From Trematomus loennbergii (taxonomy: Eukaryota; Chordata; Actinopteri; Perciformes; Nototheniidae), in the NCBI GenBank assembly GCA_012861695.1, contig JAAOOA010000092.1, positions 620,001 to 684,000 on the forward strand: a stretch of DNA of 64,000 nucleotides, in the 5' to 3' direction. This document shows, in pieces, positions 52,401-58,810 of the stretch (within the stretch, counting starts at the first letter, position 1; every line of letters starts with the position of its first letter). The position numbers and the translations under genes are program-made. The notes beneath the pieces were generated by a model. The model was given only the letters and a program-made list of their open reading frames with translations. It searched no databases and had not been told where the DNA came from.

Positions 52401-55400
52401 GGTGTTCATATAGATAGTACACTCAGCTGGAGGGTCCATGTAGAGCTGGGGTGCCCACACCTTTTCAGCTTGGGAGCTACTTTTAAAATGACCAAGCCCA
52501 AAAGATCTACCTACAGGGCCGCCCCTGCCCAATCTGAATGTTTACTATGTTTGTATATGTACATGTATGTGGAACTGCAGGACGGAGTCCAGAACACATT
52601 TCCTTACAGGGACAATGAAGTATATCGTATAGTATTGTACTGTGCTTGTATAAAAGTAGTTTGACTCACATAAACATGCGGGTGGATGATGTTGGTTCTG
52701 CTAATAGGACTGCCAACCTGTGGAACAGTAGAGGAGAAACACATCAAACTCCACGGCAATTTGTCATTAACGCTAAAGGTGAAAAACTGTTTCTGACTGG
52801 TGCTCACAGTGTTGGAGGAGCTGTTTCTGTCCGGAGCTGCATAACGGAAGAACACGCCCACTTTGTCCACGGACACCGGCTTCACCTGCTCCCACCCACA
52901 CACCCGCACCACCAGCTGGTGAAGCTTCAGCTCATGAGTTTGTCTGCAGAGGGCATAATCACATTTTCACTCACTCATTAATACTAGATACAGTTTTATA
53001 TGAAAAGGGTAGCAAGCCAAAGCACAGCATAGCACGGAACAACAATTACACCTAACATCAACCCATCATTCAGGGTCTATGCAGTGTTTAAGTGTCATTA
53101 CTCTAACAGGTAGCATCTACACACATGTACAGAGGATAACATCCTACACACACATAATTACATAGATCATTTATTTTCATAACCTGGGATTAATTTAAGC
53201 AGTCATATTGACTTTGATAACGTGAAAGTCAAAGAGAAGTCTGAAAGCATAAAAAACGTTATACCAAAGAGTGACAGTATGCACATTCTTGATGCATACC
53301 ATCAATTCATAGCAACATTTCAGACAGCCTGTCAAGACAGTTGTTCTGAGTTGAATGTCCAAACCAACCAACAGTTTGATAAAAAAGTTCATGTTTAGTT
53401 AATAAAATGTACTGTGAATCAGAGGTGTACCTGTGGCGGAGTTTCTCGCGGGCTTCGAACTCAAAGGGGACCTCCTCCCCAGGCAGCACCTCCCTCCACT
53501 GGCTCACATTGTGGGTGTCATCAGTTCCCGGGCCGTGAAGTCTGAGATGGAGTCTGCACTGCTGCTGTGAGACAGCGCCACCCTGTAGAACATGTGGAGA
53601 GCTTTACAAGGAGACATTGTTCTGAGACCCACCCTGAAGTTGAAACTGTGTGCTGTGGAGAACCCTGTCACTTACACAATGTAAACATTAATAATTACCC
53701 TAACAATATAATGTCATATTTGGCTTCATATTGTCACAAATGTGACATTACGTTAATGTTCCTATGCACATTTAGTATCAACAAGGTTTCCTTTTCTTAT
53801 AATTGTGATTTATGGTATAAGAATATTTTAGATCAGGGGTGTCAAACTCATTTTAGTGCAGGTTCCACATACAGTCAAATCTGATCTCAAGTGGGCCAGA
53901 CCAGTACAATCATAGCAAAATAACCCATAAATAACCACAACTCCAAATTGTTCCCTTTGTTTTGAGGCAAAAAATTACATTCTGGAAATGTTCACATTTA
54001 ATAAACTATCTATCTCAAATTGAATTATTTAACATTAATTTCCACGTGTAATCCTTAACCACCGGAACTGAAACGCTACACCATACAAACTAAAGTAGGA
54101 TCTATTAAAGAAGAAGGTTATCCCCCTGCCTCGTAAATGTACAACATTTATACATACAAATACATACAATTTGTGACAATTGCAGTTAAGGTCTTCTCTA
54201 CAATTTTTTCCTCAAATTCATTCCGCAGGCCGGTTTGGACCCTCTGGCGGGCCGGTTTTTGCCCACGGGCCGTTTGTTTGACGCACCTGTTCTAGACAGA
54301 AGCACCAGGTCCAAGTGAGTGCACCTTGAGTTTGATCCTGGGATACTTGTTCTGATCTGCTGAGCATTCTCTATGTCCAGTTATTAGCACATGGAGATGG
54401 TTATGGCTGCTCATACCTTGTAGGAGTGGTAGTCAGAGTGGCGAACCACATGGTACATCCCGTGTGGTTTCGCAGAGCGTAGGGCACAAACGGCTGCCTC
54501 CTCTTGACAGCTTCACATCAGCTGAAAGACAAAATAAACCCATCAGCCTGGGTCAGGAGGATTCAGTGCTGACTGAAGAAGAGTATGGTCGACGCCAACA
54601 GCCATGCACTACTCTTCTTTAACTGTGAGATCAAGCAGACAAGACACAGGTGCATTGAGTGCTTCCCTTTAAGGGCTCTCCACTTATTTTACACATAGGG
54701 ATCAACTGAGGGTGCATTCGACTAAGGATTAAACATCATCCTTCAAAAGGTATTGATTTATCAAAAGTAACATAACAATGTGCGACACGAAAGAAATGCC
54801 ACTATCGTCAGATAATACGATAATCAAATGTACCAAAGCATCGTTCTCTACTACATCATAGACAATGCAACAATCTATAGAAATCAAACAAACTAATGCG
54901 CCCTAATGCAAAGTACATTTTCAAAATGGATCACGAGCATAGGCCATGCAGCGGAAAGCAAATGACAAGCAAGTCATGCTGTTCTGGCAAAACACAAATC
55001 AGAGGCCTATAAATTGTCTGAAGAGGAGGAGAGATGAGGCAGGCTATAATCTGAATATATATTGCTCCACTGCTGAGACCTGGCTCCAGCCTGCCTCCCG
55101 ACCCAGCTGCTGCTGTGGATGGTTGGAGCGCAGGATAGAAGCAAGGCTCCAGAGAGACAGGAGGAGGAACACTGTGTGTACATCACAAACGTTTAAGTGG
55201 AGGGCCAGTGTTTCCCTGGTGTTGGATTTTAAACTTAAAGAGGCCAGCCGAATGATCTGCCCAGAGAACTCATGGAACAATCGGCTTCAGGAATGCTACC
55301 GTTTAGGTTCTCTTCTGCTTTTCCATGGTTGACTTTAGCAACCCTGTGTTGAAGAACAACAATAAATGGTCCTTCAATCCTTGAATATTGTTTAGACTAA

Positions 55401-57963
55401 TGAGTAATTACTACCGTACCATCAGCACCACTGAGTATACAGTCAAACAGCTGTGATGTGTAGCGACAGCCACACACTGCTGAATAGAGTGTCCTCTACT
55501 TGGGGGCGGGGAGAGAGTCATGCCCCTTTCACACCAACGCGGTTCCCGTTCTAGCTCCGTGCTAGAGCTTTTCTGGTTCGGAACCAGTTTTTATTTTCAG
55601 CCCCCGATTTGTTCACACCGCCCAGAGCCCGACTGGTGCTGCCGCTGCTGCGTCATGACGTCACTGATTTTCGGCGTTCACTACAACAACAACGGGGGAG
55701 TGCGTCAGGTCGATGATCGTGTTGCTTTTAATCATACGAAGCCAGATTAAATTAAATAACGACTTCTCCAACCTTATACTTTTCTCCAGAGTGCCGTGGT
55801 TCATTGTTTATTAATGTGTTTCATTTACCGACCGCTGCAGTGCTGGCTGCTCTTCAACGGGAGTTTATTCTCCCGTTGAAGATGTTGATGAAGATGTTTA
55901 AATCTTCCATTTAGGCCCCGCCCACTCGATCGGATCAGCGATCGGTATCGGCCGATACTGATTCCGGCGATCGGCCCCAAAATCGGCGATCGGAGCATCC
56001 CTACCCATAAGTGAATGTGTGTCAGTCTGAATTGACGCTGTTTGGCGTCACAACGCTGTTATGAAAGTTTCTCTGGTATAACATGGGTGATGTTAGCATA
56101 GCAACCAAAGCTAAACTGACTATCTTGACTACTTGTTGTTGCCATCCTATTGTGGCATAAGCAGTTTTCTACAGGCACTTTTTACCGGCGTATTTTTCAT
56201 TATGATTCTACTTGTGATAGTCGGACATGACAACCTGTGCAGCCCATGTATTGATTCCATCCGATAGCTGCTATAATAACAAACAAAACGTCTGCCTGCT
56301 CTCCCAATGATCAATAACAGCGAACGGATGGTCAAAGTAAGGTACAAATAAACAGAATCACACGAAGCCTGGTTAGTGTTGCTGACTTTATAAAGCGTGT
56401 TTTTTTTTATAAGTGTGTGGTTGCGTTCTAGTCACTTTGCTCAGCGCTACTGCTGGTTACAACTTTTTGCCGTACTCGCCTTTAACTGTTATCTCAGGTT
56501 AATCTCGCCCCCCTCCGACGTAAGCGTGACATATTCTTGCTTCTAGACCGACAATTTTTTGGTGCTTGAAGCAAACCGGATTCCGGAGCTTAGAGGCAGC
56601 TCCGCTGCGGTGGTGAACAGCAAAAACCGGTGCTTTTCAGGCTCTAGCTCCGAACCGGCCCTGGAACCGCGTTGGTGTGAAAGCCCCATAAGAGAGAGTG
56701 AAACCTTGCCAGTTATTCTCTCTTACGTGTGAGACGTATGAATATGTAGTGGGATTTTCGGCTAGATATAGAATCAATTCCAGGGTCGATATGAACTGTT
56801 AGCGCCGTGTTATGTATGCTCACTGCACCTCGGGGGAGCACACACAGCGTAAAGCAAAAACTTGCAGACATTTCAATGATTTGTTCGGCAAAGTTAGGTT
56901 TGGAAACGGTATCATTTCCTTTTTGGCGGGCATGCATAACACGGCATAACACCGGAGCCTCGCTGCGGGGAAACTTTGGCGCTGTTCCGAGTTTGTTCTA
57001 ATCTGTCAAAATGATGGACTGCTTTCAGATTTTTCCGTCATTGTTAAAAAAAAATCTTCATAGACGGAAAATATTCGGTTAATGCGACCTCTGGTTCTGA
57101 CATATACTGTTGATTCAATGGAACCATTGGTACTTAAAAACACATTTTAAATCATAATTTGCTTTCTTTAAATTTGAGGCATTTGTGTTTCCAACACTTT
57201 GTTTCAAAGTGAGTGCTTTAAAATACTTACATTTATTTTTATGATGATGACTGATGTAAAACAATTTGCATTATATGCAAAGATAATGCCCTGGCTTATT
57301 TCTATGTTTTACACTGGTTAAGGCACTGGCAAATAATCCAAAATTACAGACAATATTCCCGCTCATTCTATCTTTTGATTTGGTAAATTGCCGCTAACCT
57401 GTGTTCACTTAGAGGCTGAAACATATAATAAAACTTTCCTTTGTAGGACCATTTTTTTAAACCTATAAATGGCCACAGTTCAGACGGCGGGAAACAAGGG
57501 AGGAGAGCAACACAGGTCCAGGTGGGACTCCAAATGGAAAGCTATATCATATTATAATGATCAACGTTTTTTTGGTATATCAATATATCATGTTTTAATG
57601 TTATAATAGGTTTTTTTAATAGTTTTTTATAATGTAATTCTGATTTCTGAATTGTCTGTAGTGCATGGTCCTGTCCTAACTTCTAAACCCACTTCTAAAC
57701 CCCAGGGTCTTCACATTCGACAGCATTTGCTGTCAGGAAACATTTGACCCTTGACTCCTTTTGATCGATCCACACTACAGATCTGTATTGCCTCATGTCA
57801 CAGCAGCCATGGGGAAGAACTGATGATGTCTGGATGAGAGCTTTGACAGTGAATGTGCTGCTGCCCGAGGCTAAACTCTGAACTGTACCTCTGGAGAGAA
57901 TCTGCTGCTCGAGGCAGGTCAGGGTGGCTGTGCTCCTAGTTCTAAGGTGAGCAAGAGGAGCAC
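9406..57963 (-). CDS. vps13d: vps13d, C-terminal 31 exons (intermembrane lipid-transfer protein VPS13D)
   Basis: VPS13 proteins are rod-like bridges with a lipid-binding groove that move phospholipids between membranes. VPS13D acts at ER, mitochondria and peroxisome contacts and is needed for mitochondrial clearance. Seen here: 31 minus-strand exons whose translations match remembered human VPS13D in order and without gaps, ending in a stop at 9406-9408. Their summed length is 4,751 nt. Adding the 15 single bases that appear missing gives 2 nt plus exactly 1,588 codons including the stop, about 36% of the roughly 4,390-residue human protein. Exons 1-19 correspond to the VAB/SHR-BD adaptor-binding region, 21-28 to the VPS13_C/ATG2_C helical region and 29-31 to the PH-like C-terminus. 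All splice sites are GT-AG except one GC-AG (exon 11). The amino-terminal groove and UBA regions lie outside the window. Ten exons carry apparent one-base deletions, most simply explained as assembly error; a decayed paralogue is the alternative. Confidence 0.95.
9735..10520 (+). mobile_element. LINE fragment, L2/Rex-like reverse transcriptase
   Basis: Plus-strand RT-coding fragment: [36 protein letters not shown], and FSDD (10156-10167) as the (F/Y)xDD catalytic motif, then [18 protein letters not shown]. The segment that should carry the first catalytic Asp (FxDxSSAFNTI) is deleted between LGGTM and SWITN. 5' truncated; ends in GGGATCAATAAAGTATCTTATCTTA, a typical 3' tail of this LINE type. 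Lies antisense in vps13d intron 30. Confidence 0.85.
10765..11005 (-). CDS. vps13d: vps13d exon 30
   Basis: Intact 241-nt exon encoding [15 protein letters not shown] and [19 protein letters not shown], core of the PH-like domain. The acceptor follows a run of about 12 pyrimidines. Confidence 0.97.
11090..11221 (-). CDS. vps13d: vps13d exon 29
   Basis: Intact 132-nt exon encoding [17 protein letters not shown] and [13 protein letters not shown], start of the PH-like domain. Its 3' splice site directly abuts a 20-bp minisatellite. Confidence 0.97.
11224..11580. repeat. 20-bp minisatellite
   Basis: About 16 copies of AACACAACACACAGCCGATC with single-base variants (CACACAG, CACGCAG, CACAAAG), then decaying copies to 11580. 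It starts two bases outside the exon 29 acceptor. Confidence 0.95.
11664..12420. repeat. 22-bp minisatellite
   Basis: About 34 copies of ATTGATGATGTGGTATGATGTG, some with GATGGT. Two shortened units at about 12166-12182 and 12288-12304. Long open frames across it (His/Ile/Ser-rich) are repeat artefacts. Confidence 0.95.
13122..14031. mobile_element. 910-bp nested hAT-like MITE (TAGGGCTGTC ends)
   Basis: Inverted ends TAGGGCTGTC and GACAGCCCTA, subterminal AATCGCGATTAATCGC and GCGTTAA motifs, perfect 8-bp duplication CTATTTTT (13114-13121, 14032-14039). Contains a (GT)n tract at about 13421-13492. Confidence 0.9.
13421..13492 (+). repeat. (GT)n microsatellite
   Basis: About 36 GT units with one interruption, inside the nested MITE. 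Confidence 0.95.
14277..15010. mobile_element. 734-bp hAT MITE (CAGTGGCGAGCCG ends), unoccupied copy
   Basis: Ends CAGTGGCGAGCCG and CGGCTCGCCACTG, duplications CTGTCATG and CTGTCATA (one mismatch). Same family, in opposite orientation, as 58375-60195. Lacks element C and so shows that element's empty site at about 14553 (GTTGCTATAGTAACTG). Confidence 0.9.
15205..15990. other. vps13d intron 28 remainder
   Basis: Begins with two diverged 20-bp minisatellite monomers (15205-15240), then unremarkable AT-rich sequence up to exon 28. Confidence 0.5.
15991..16186 (-). CDS. vps13d: vps13d exon 28
   Basis: Intact 196-nt exon encoding [19 protein letters not shown] and [16 protein letters not shown], a Gly-rich motif typical of the VPS13/ATG2 C-terminus. 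Donor GTGGGC. Confidence 0.97.
16540..16832 (+). mobile_element. LINE 3' end with (ATCT)n tail
   Basis: Non-coding AT-rich LINE 3'UTR ending in TTTCCCAATTTGGGATGAATAAAG followed by (ATCT)n, the same kind of tail as at 10485-10520. Confidence 0.6.
16845..17015 (-). mobile_element. tRNA-derived SINE-like repeat
   Basis: On the minus strand it begins GTGGCTCAGTGAGATAGTGC (A-box like) with AGTTCAAGTCCC (B-box like) about 35 nt on. It ends with GTCGCTTTGGATAAAA, a common fish SINE 3' segment. Too diverged to be a tRNA gene. Confidence 0.55.
17133..18890. mobile_element. hAT element E1 (CAGGGGTGGGGAACC end), truncated
   Basis: Left end CAGGGGTGGGGAACCTTTTTCC matches the complement of the right end of the element at 19816-20860, and the interior runs in the opposite orientation. 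Interrupted by the TTAA element at 17600-18585. The far terminus is missing near 18890. Confidence 0.75.
17600..18585. mobile_element. TTAA-target MITE H1 (piggyBac/Kolobok-like)
   Basis: Ends AGGGGACATATCATGC and GCATGATAGGTCCCCT with TTAA duplicated (17596-17599, 18586-18589). 986 bp. Interior shares long stretches with 30021-30992 despite different ends. Second copy, reversed, at 61981-62942. Confidence 0.88.
19045..19626. mobile_element. Harbinger-type MITE F1
   Basis: Ends CGGCCCGTCCACACAGCAGCG and CGCTGCTGTGTGGACGGTCCG, TTA duplications at 19042-19044 and 19627-19629. 582 bp, non-coding. Confidence 0.85.
19630..20984. mobile_element. Harbinger-type MITE F2, hosting a hAT
   Basis: Ends CGGTACGTCCACACGGCAGC and its near-complement ending at 20984. 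Left TTA is shared with F1, right TTA at 20985-20987. Without the hAT at 19816-20860 and one duplication it would be about 300 bp. Confidence 0.85.
19816..20860. mobile_element. 1,045-bp hAT MITE E2
   Basis: Ends CAGGGGTGGGGAACC and GGTTCCCCACCCTG, perfect 8-bp duplication CTCTAGCC (19808-19815, 20861-20868). Inserted in F2. Confidence 0.92.
20979..21038. repeat. three 20-bp tandem copies over the F2 end
   Basis: TGTACCGTTAGAGTACTGAA repeated three times. The unit includes the element end, its TTA duplication and flanking DNA, so it arose after insertion. Confidence 0.9.
21355..21485 (-). CDS. vps13d: vps13d exon 27 (two one-base deletions)
   Basis: Encodes [13 protein letters not shown], then in the next frame [18 protein letters not shown], then [11 protein letters not shown] in the third. 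One base is missing at 21445-21451 and one at 21388-21394. 131 nt observed; 133 fits the phases. Confidence 0.94.
21827..21994 (-). CDS. vps13d: vps13d exon 26
   Basis: Intact 168-nt exon (56 codons) encoding [17 protein letters not shown] and [19 protein letters not shown], amphipathic-helix-rich region conserved across VPS13 and ATG2. Confidence 0.97.
22261..22744. mobile_element. Tc1/mariner-type MITE
   Basis: Inverted ends CAGTACCAGTCAAACGTTTG and complement, TGTGTCCAAACTT near the right end, flanked by TA. 484 bp, no transposase frame. Confidence 0.88.
22819..22860. other. perfect 17-bp-stem hairpin
   Basis: CATTTCTATCAGCTGCT, an 8-nt loop GTGCATGT, and the exact complement, in vps13d intron 25. 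Could be a cruciform-forming remnant of a MITE or a miRNA-like hairpin, though the stem is short for a pre-miRNA. Confidence 0.6.
23032..23166 (-). CDS. vps13d: vps13d exon 25
   Basis: Intact 135-nt exon encoding [15 protein letters not shown] and [11 protein letters not shown]. Phase 0 at both ends. Confidence 0.96.
23809..23957 (-). CDS. vps13d: vps13d exon 24
   Basis: Intact 149-nt exon encoding [19 protein letters not shown], the start of the VPS13_C/ATG2_C-like segment. An upstream in-frame ATG is intronic and should not be used as a start. Confidence 0.96.
24053..24149 (-). CDS. vps13d: vps13d exon 23
   Basis: Intact 97-nt exon encoding [11 protein letters not shown] and [15 protein letters not shown]. 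Exits with 1 nt to join exon 24. Confidence 0.95.
24311..24460 (-). CDS. vps13d: vps13d exon 22
   Basis: Intact 150-nt exon encoding [14 protein letters not shown] and [12 protein letters not shown]. Donor GTGAGG, acceptor CTTCAG. Confidence 0.95.
24977..25126 (-). CDS. vps13d: vps13d exon 21
   Basis: Intact 150-nt exon encoding [18 protein letters not shown] and LELSIQNIQ, start of the conserved C-terminal region. Confidence 0.96.
25434..25583. repeat. (GAGAGC)n / GA-rich microsatellite
   Basis: 150 bp of GAGAGC/GAGC units giving open frames in most phases (Arg/Glu or Ser/Leu runs); these are not genes. Confidence 0.95.
25914..26560. mobile_element. 647-bp MITE with AGCCGCGTTCACACC ends
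   Basis: Inverted ends AGCCGCGTTCACACC and GGTGTGAACGCGGCT, 3-bp ATT on each side (25911-25913, 26561-26563). Contains the 47-bp palindrome at 26137-26183. Confidence 0.8.
26137..26183. other. 47-bp perfect palindrome
   Basis: 23-bp arms GGCTTCAGTAGAAGCTGCTG..GGA around a single central base at 26160. Confidence 0.9.
27779..28036. repeat. 53-bp tandem array, about five copies
   Basis: Unit CAGCTGCAGTGAGCAGACGG... ending GGGGGCGGAGCTTTGATTCAG; first and last copies have one base less. Inside J1. Confidence 0.92.
28539..28643 (-). CDS. vps13d: vps13d exon 20
   Basis: 105-nt exon (35 codons) beginning ISDFNQRRM and ending EPEQELE, a charged Lys/Glu-rich linker. It matches the position of the TEQELE linker in VPS13D and is phase 0 on both sides. 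The middle is poorly conserved. Confidence 0.88.
28904..28960 (+). mobile_element. hAT-like single terminus
   Basis: CAGTGGTTCCCAAAAGTTTT followed by GCAGGGCCCCCC resembles the hAT end at 12579. No partner end found. Confidence 0.5.
29116..31325 (-). mobile_element. L1/Tx1-like LINE 3' fragment, antisense, split by a MITE
   Basis: Minus-strand ORF2 C-terminal fragments: KHDFYRYLQ, then [25 protein letters not shown] and [12 protein letters not shown] with a following C (a C..C..H..C knuckle near 29705-29650). A T-run at 29115-29126 on plus is its poly(A) tail. Many stops, so inactive. Confidence 0.8.
30021..30992. mobile_element. Harbinger-type MITE G inside the L1
   Basis: Ends GGCCCCGGCTCCATGGGAACG and complement, TTA on both sides (30018-30020, 30993-30995). 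Removing it and one TTA restores the L1 frame ([12 protein letters not shown]). 972 bp. Confidence 0.88.
31420..36900 (+). mobile_element. degraded LINE with internal minisatellite
   Basis: Plus-strand non-LTR element: [23 protein letters not shown] linker, [56 protein letters not shown] and YADD (32876-32887), then [10 protein letters not shown] and the ending [16 protein letters not shown] before a TGA near 36826. Many frameshifts and stops. Minisatellite at 33730-36570 splits the 3' part. Clade not assigned. Confidence 0.8.
33730..36570. repeat. 2.8-kb GA-rich minisatellite inside a LINE
   Basis: Units of about 22 bp, GACAGACAGGTGAGAGACAG, arranged into higher-order blocks each headed by CAGCCTGGCCATGGAAACAG (about 17 headers). 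Both flanks are the same LINE. The long Arg/Glu/Gln or Ser/Leu open frames are artefacts. Confidence 0.93.
39640..40980. mobile_element. hAT fragment J2
   Basis: Right end CCCAGTCCGGCCCTG at 40966-40980 and preceding sequence match J1; left part only similar from about 39640. Lies inside element K. Confidence 0.65.
42447..42478. repeat. 12-bp inverted repeat AACCCTGTTACT
   Basis: Perfect arms separated by 8 nt. The same AACCCTGTTAC word also occurs at 42100-42110 and 42291-42301, all in element K. Confidence 0.75.
43577..44470 (+). repeat. 33-bp minisatellite in LINE ORF
   Basis: About 27 copies of a unit coding for [11 protein letters not shown], in frame with the LINE RT C-terminus (NFYRCT before, [10 protein letters not shown] after). 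Variation is mostly AGGATC versus AGCATC versus AGGGTC. Confidence 0.95.
44982..45981. other. vps13d intron 19, unannotated part
   Basis: AT-rich sequence with a short (GACT)n at about 45655; no coding or repeat signature recognised. Confidence 0.5.
45982..46152 (-). CDS. vps13d: vps13d exon 19
   Basis: Intact 171-nt exon (57 codons) encoding [18 protein letters not shown] and [16 protein letters not shown]. Followed by a 17.3-kb intron rich in LINEs before exon 20. Confidence 0.96.
46843..46951 (-). CDS. vps13d: vps13d exon 18
   Basis: Intact 109-nt exon encoding [19 protein letters not shown] and [11 protein letters not shown]. Donor GTGGGA. Confidence 0.95.
47060..47216 (-). CDS. vps13d: vps13d exon 17 (one-base deletion near 47080)
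   Basis: Encodes [17 protein letters not shown] and LVLDIAG. The tail is shifted near 47078-47084. 157 nt observed, 158 needed. Donor GTGTGT. Confidence 0.93.
47549..47580. repeat. (CCCTCA)n simple repeat
   Basis: Four to five hexamers drifting into CCTGACC units, in vps13d intron 16. Confidence 0.85.
47629..47729 (-). CDS. vps13d: vps13d exon 16 (two-base deficit at 3' end)
   Basis: Encodes [15 protein letters not shown]. Just before the GTACTG donor the frame meets a TGA. The expected ILKKK needs two more bases, one C and one A, within 47632-47642. 101 nt observed, 103 needed for phase continuity. Confidence 0.9.
47817..48051 (-). CDS. vps13d: vps13d exon 15 (one-base deletion in C6 run)
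   Basis: Encodes [25 protein letters not shown] and [14 protein letters not shown]. The frame changes at the six-base homopolymer 47945-47950, where seven would keep it open. 235 nt observed, 236 needed. Donor GTATGA. Confidence 0.93.
48405..48527 (-). CDS. vps13d: vps13d exon 14 (one-base deletion near 48478)
   Basis: Encodes [17 protein letters not shown] and, in the next frame, [16 protein letters not shown]. The shift is at a G5 run (48474-48481 on plus as C5). 123 nt observed, 124 needed. Donor GTAGCC. Confidence 0.93.
48647..48822 (-). CDS. vps13d: vps13d exon 13
   Basis: Intact 176-nt exon encoding [18 protein letters not shown] and WSGGFEVNK. Begins in phase 0 (GTANPEGY) and leaves with 2 nt (Met-Arg split). 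Confidence 0.96.
49102..49232 (-). CDS. vps13d: vps13d exon 12
   Basis: Intact 131-nt exon encoding [17 protein letters not shown], a well conserved VAB/SHR-BD segment, then AQREFARGK and a GTGAGG donor. Confidence 0.96.
49324..49466 (-). CDS. vps13d: vps13d exon 11 (GC donor)
   Basis: Intact 143-nt exon encoding [18 protein letters not shown] and [15 protein letters not shown]. The only phase-compatible donor is AG|GCAAGT at 49324/49323, a consensus GC-AG site. Exon 12 continues GINVRKG in frame. Confidence 0.95.
49937..50063 (-). CDS. vps13d: vps13d exon 10
   Basis: Intact 127-nt exon encoding [17 protein letters not shown] and TDKEQP. Donor GTAAGT, acceptor CCTTAG; enters with 2 nt, leaves with 2 nt. 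Confidence 0.95.
50179..50369 (-). CDS. vps13d: vps13d exon 9 (one-base deletion near 50200)
   Basis: Encodes [19 protein letters not shown], nearly identical to mammalian VPS13D. The last codons ([10 protein letters not shown] expected) are shifted at a C4 run at 50198-50204. 191 nt observed, 192 needed. Confidence 0.94.
50560..50680 (+). mobile_element. LINE 3' tail remnant
   Basis: TGTAACAATGTCAATTTCCCC then GTGGGACAAATCAAATAAAGG, a common fish LINE 3' end, in a vps13d intron. Confidence 0.5.
50723..50967 (-). CDS. vps13d: vps13d exon 8 (three one-base deletions)
   Basis: Encodes [14 protein letters not shown] and [12 protein letters not shown]. Frame changes fall at an A5 run (50946-50952), at CCGGGAAA (50768-50775) and at CTCAGAAC (50737-50745). 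Observed 245 nt; 248 makes entry phase 2 and exit phase 1 both correct. Confidence 0.92.
51046..51260 (-). CDS. vps13d: vps13d exon 7 (two one-base deletions)
   Basis: Encodes [22 protein letters not shown] and [10 protein letters not shown] in successive frames. Bases are missing near 51232-51236 (CCC run) and near 51111-51120 (CCCGGG). Observed 215 nt, 217 needed for the flanking phases. Confidence 0.9.
51417..51567 (-). CDS. vps13d: vps13d exon 6
   Basis: Intact 151-nt exon encoding [18 protein letters not shown] and RLDSPSAPD. Donor GTAAAC after GACA; exits with 1 nt, which joins AG of exon 7 to give Lys. Confidence 0.94.
52100..52442 (+). mobile_element. LINE RT fragment
   Basis: Encodes [10 protein letters not shown] in one frame and [32 protein letters not shown] in another; an RT catalytic-Asp segment to thumb, truncated at both ends. 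Confidence 0.75.
52670..52717 (-). CDS. vps13d: vps13d exon 5 (48-nt small exon)
   Basis: A short 16-codon exon, [16 protein letters not shown], between CCACAG and GTGAGT. It starts and ends in phase 0, so it could be skipped without a frame change. The peptide matches VPS13D between FFRYAAPD and the next VAB repeat. Confidence 0.92.
52808..52943 (-). CDS. vps13d: vps13d exon 4
   Basis: Uninterrupted 136-nt exon encoding [14 protein letters not shown] and FFRYAAPD. The acceptor is CTCTGCAG and the donor GTGAGC. Phase is continuous with exons 3 and 5. Confidence 0.93.
53431..53582 (-). CDS. vps13d: vps13d exon 3 (one-base deletion near 53525)
   Basis: Encodes [14 protein letters not shown] and [14 protein letters not shown], both typical of VPS13D, but in two frames. 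The break lies between about 53516 and 53530. Observed 152 nt; 153 nt would fit the flanking phases. Confidence 0.85.
53834..54289. mobile_element. 456-bp hAT MITE
   Basis: Ends CAGGGGTGTCAAACTCATTT and CGTTTGTTTGACGCACCTG. Flanks TTTTAGAT and TTCTAGAC agree at six of eight positions. Between vps13d exons 2 and 3. Confidence 0.8.
54417..54521 (-). CDS. vps13d: vps13d exon 2 (one-base deletion near 54506)
   Basis: Encodes [16 protein letters not shown] and WFATL, as in VPS13D. The first codons (DVKL) and the KRRQ stretch are in different frames. One base is missing around 54505-54508; restoring the count makes 106 nt, which fits entry phase 2 and exit phase 2. Confidence 0.85.
55521..56688. 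mobile_element. 1.2-kb MITE with CTTTCACACCAACGCGGTTCC ends
   Basis: Inverted ends share CTTTCACACCAACGCGGTTC. Flanks TCA and TAA suggest a degraded 3-bp duplication. A second element end (ATCGGCCGATACTG..GGAGCATCCCTA, about 55930-56005) is nested inside. Confidence 0.75.
57715..57963 (-). CDS. vps13d: vps13d exon 1 of window (probable)
   Basis: Open minus-strand stretch of 249 nt with a good acceptor (polypyrimidine then CAG at 57964-57966) and a possible GT donor at 57714-57713. Key peptides are [13 protein letters not shown] and [10 protein letters not shown]. It enters with 2 nt and leaves with 1 nt, exactly what exon 2 needs, so I infer it is the adjoining vps13d exon. Identity rests on phase, strand and position rather than a firm residue match, and the donor is the weaker boundary. 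Confidence 0.55.
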
Positions 57964-58114
57964 CTGATAGCAGAGGGAGAGAGTTACTGCACAACACACA
58001 CATGCAGGGACACACACATCATCCCCATTCTGGAGCTGCAAATCAAGGTTCAGGTTTAAAAATAGTGCCATTCATGCTTCACCTCTTTTCTATTATCAAT
58101 TGTGTGTTCGGCAT

Positions 58115-58374
58115 TAGGGCTGCCCCCTATTAGTCAACTAATCACTAGTCGACTAATAAAGTCTTAATCGAGCAATTTTTCATTAGCCTAAAAAATTATA
58201 ATATATAAAAATAATATATATAAATATAAAAAAAAGAAAATAAAAAAAGAAGCTCCATCCGTGCGCTGCATGTGCTATGACGCGTCAGCCGGAAACCCCC
58301 TCAGACTTCATTCAGAGTCTGGTCATTAAGTTAATTTGGTCGGGCAGGAAATGCAAAGCGTGGATCCTTCTGAG
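58115..58374. mobile_element. hAT-like terminus (TAGGGCTGCCCCC)
   Basis: TAGGGCTGCCCCCTATTAGTC with TAGTCGACTAAT palindromic motifs; partner end not found. Confidence 0.5.
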
Positions 58375-58810
58375 CAGTGGCGAGCCGTGACTTTTGTACC
58401 TAGGCCCTCTGACCCCCACCCCTTCCCTCGAAAAAAAAAGAGTTATTACGTCACAGCGTATACTTCAGTGGAATATCGAAACAACGGCCTGGGGTGCAAA
58501 ACGCATCAATGACAGCGACCCTCTACCACACAAAACAACACCTGTAAATAACCCAATTTGTGTTCTTTGAAATTGAAAAGGGTATTGCATTGTGTTTGTT
58601 ACTTTCGTTGCAGTTGTATGTCTTAAGTGTAATTTGGCATGCTTTTATTTTGAAGGCGAGACAGGAAGTTGTTGCTATGGAAACAAGAAAAGCTTCACAG
58701 CGGGCGGAACTTGTCATAAAGTCCGCGATAATTGAAACCCTAACCCATTTAGAGGGAAGATATGATTGGTCAATCATACTGTCATTTGACATTACTCTCT
58801 CGTTCAGTTA

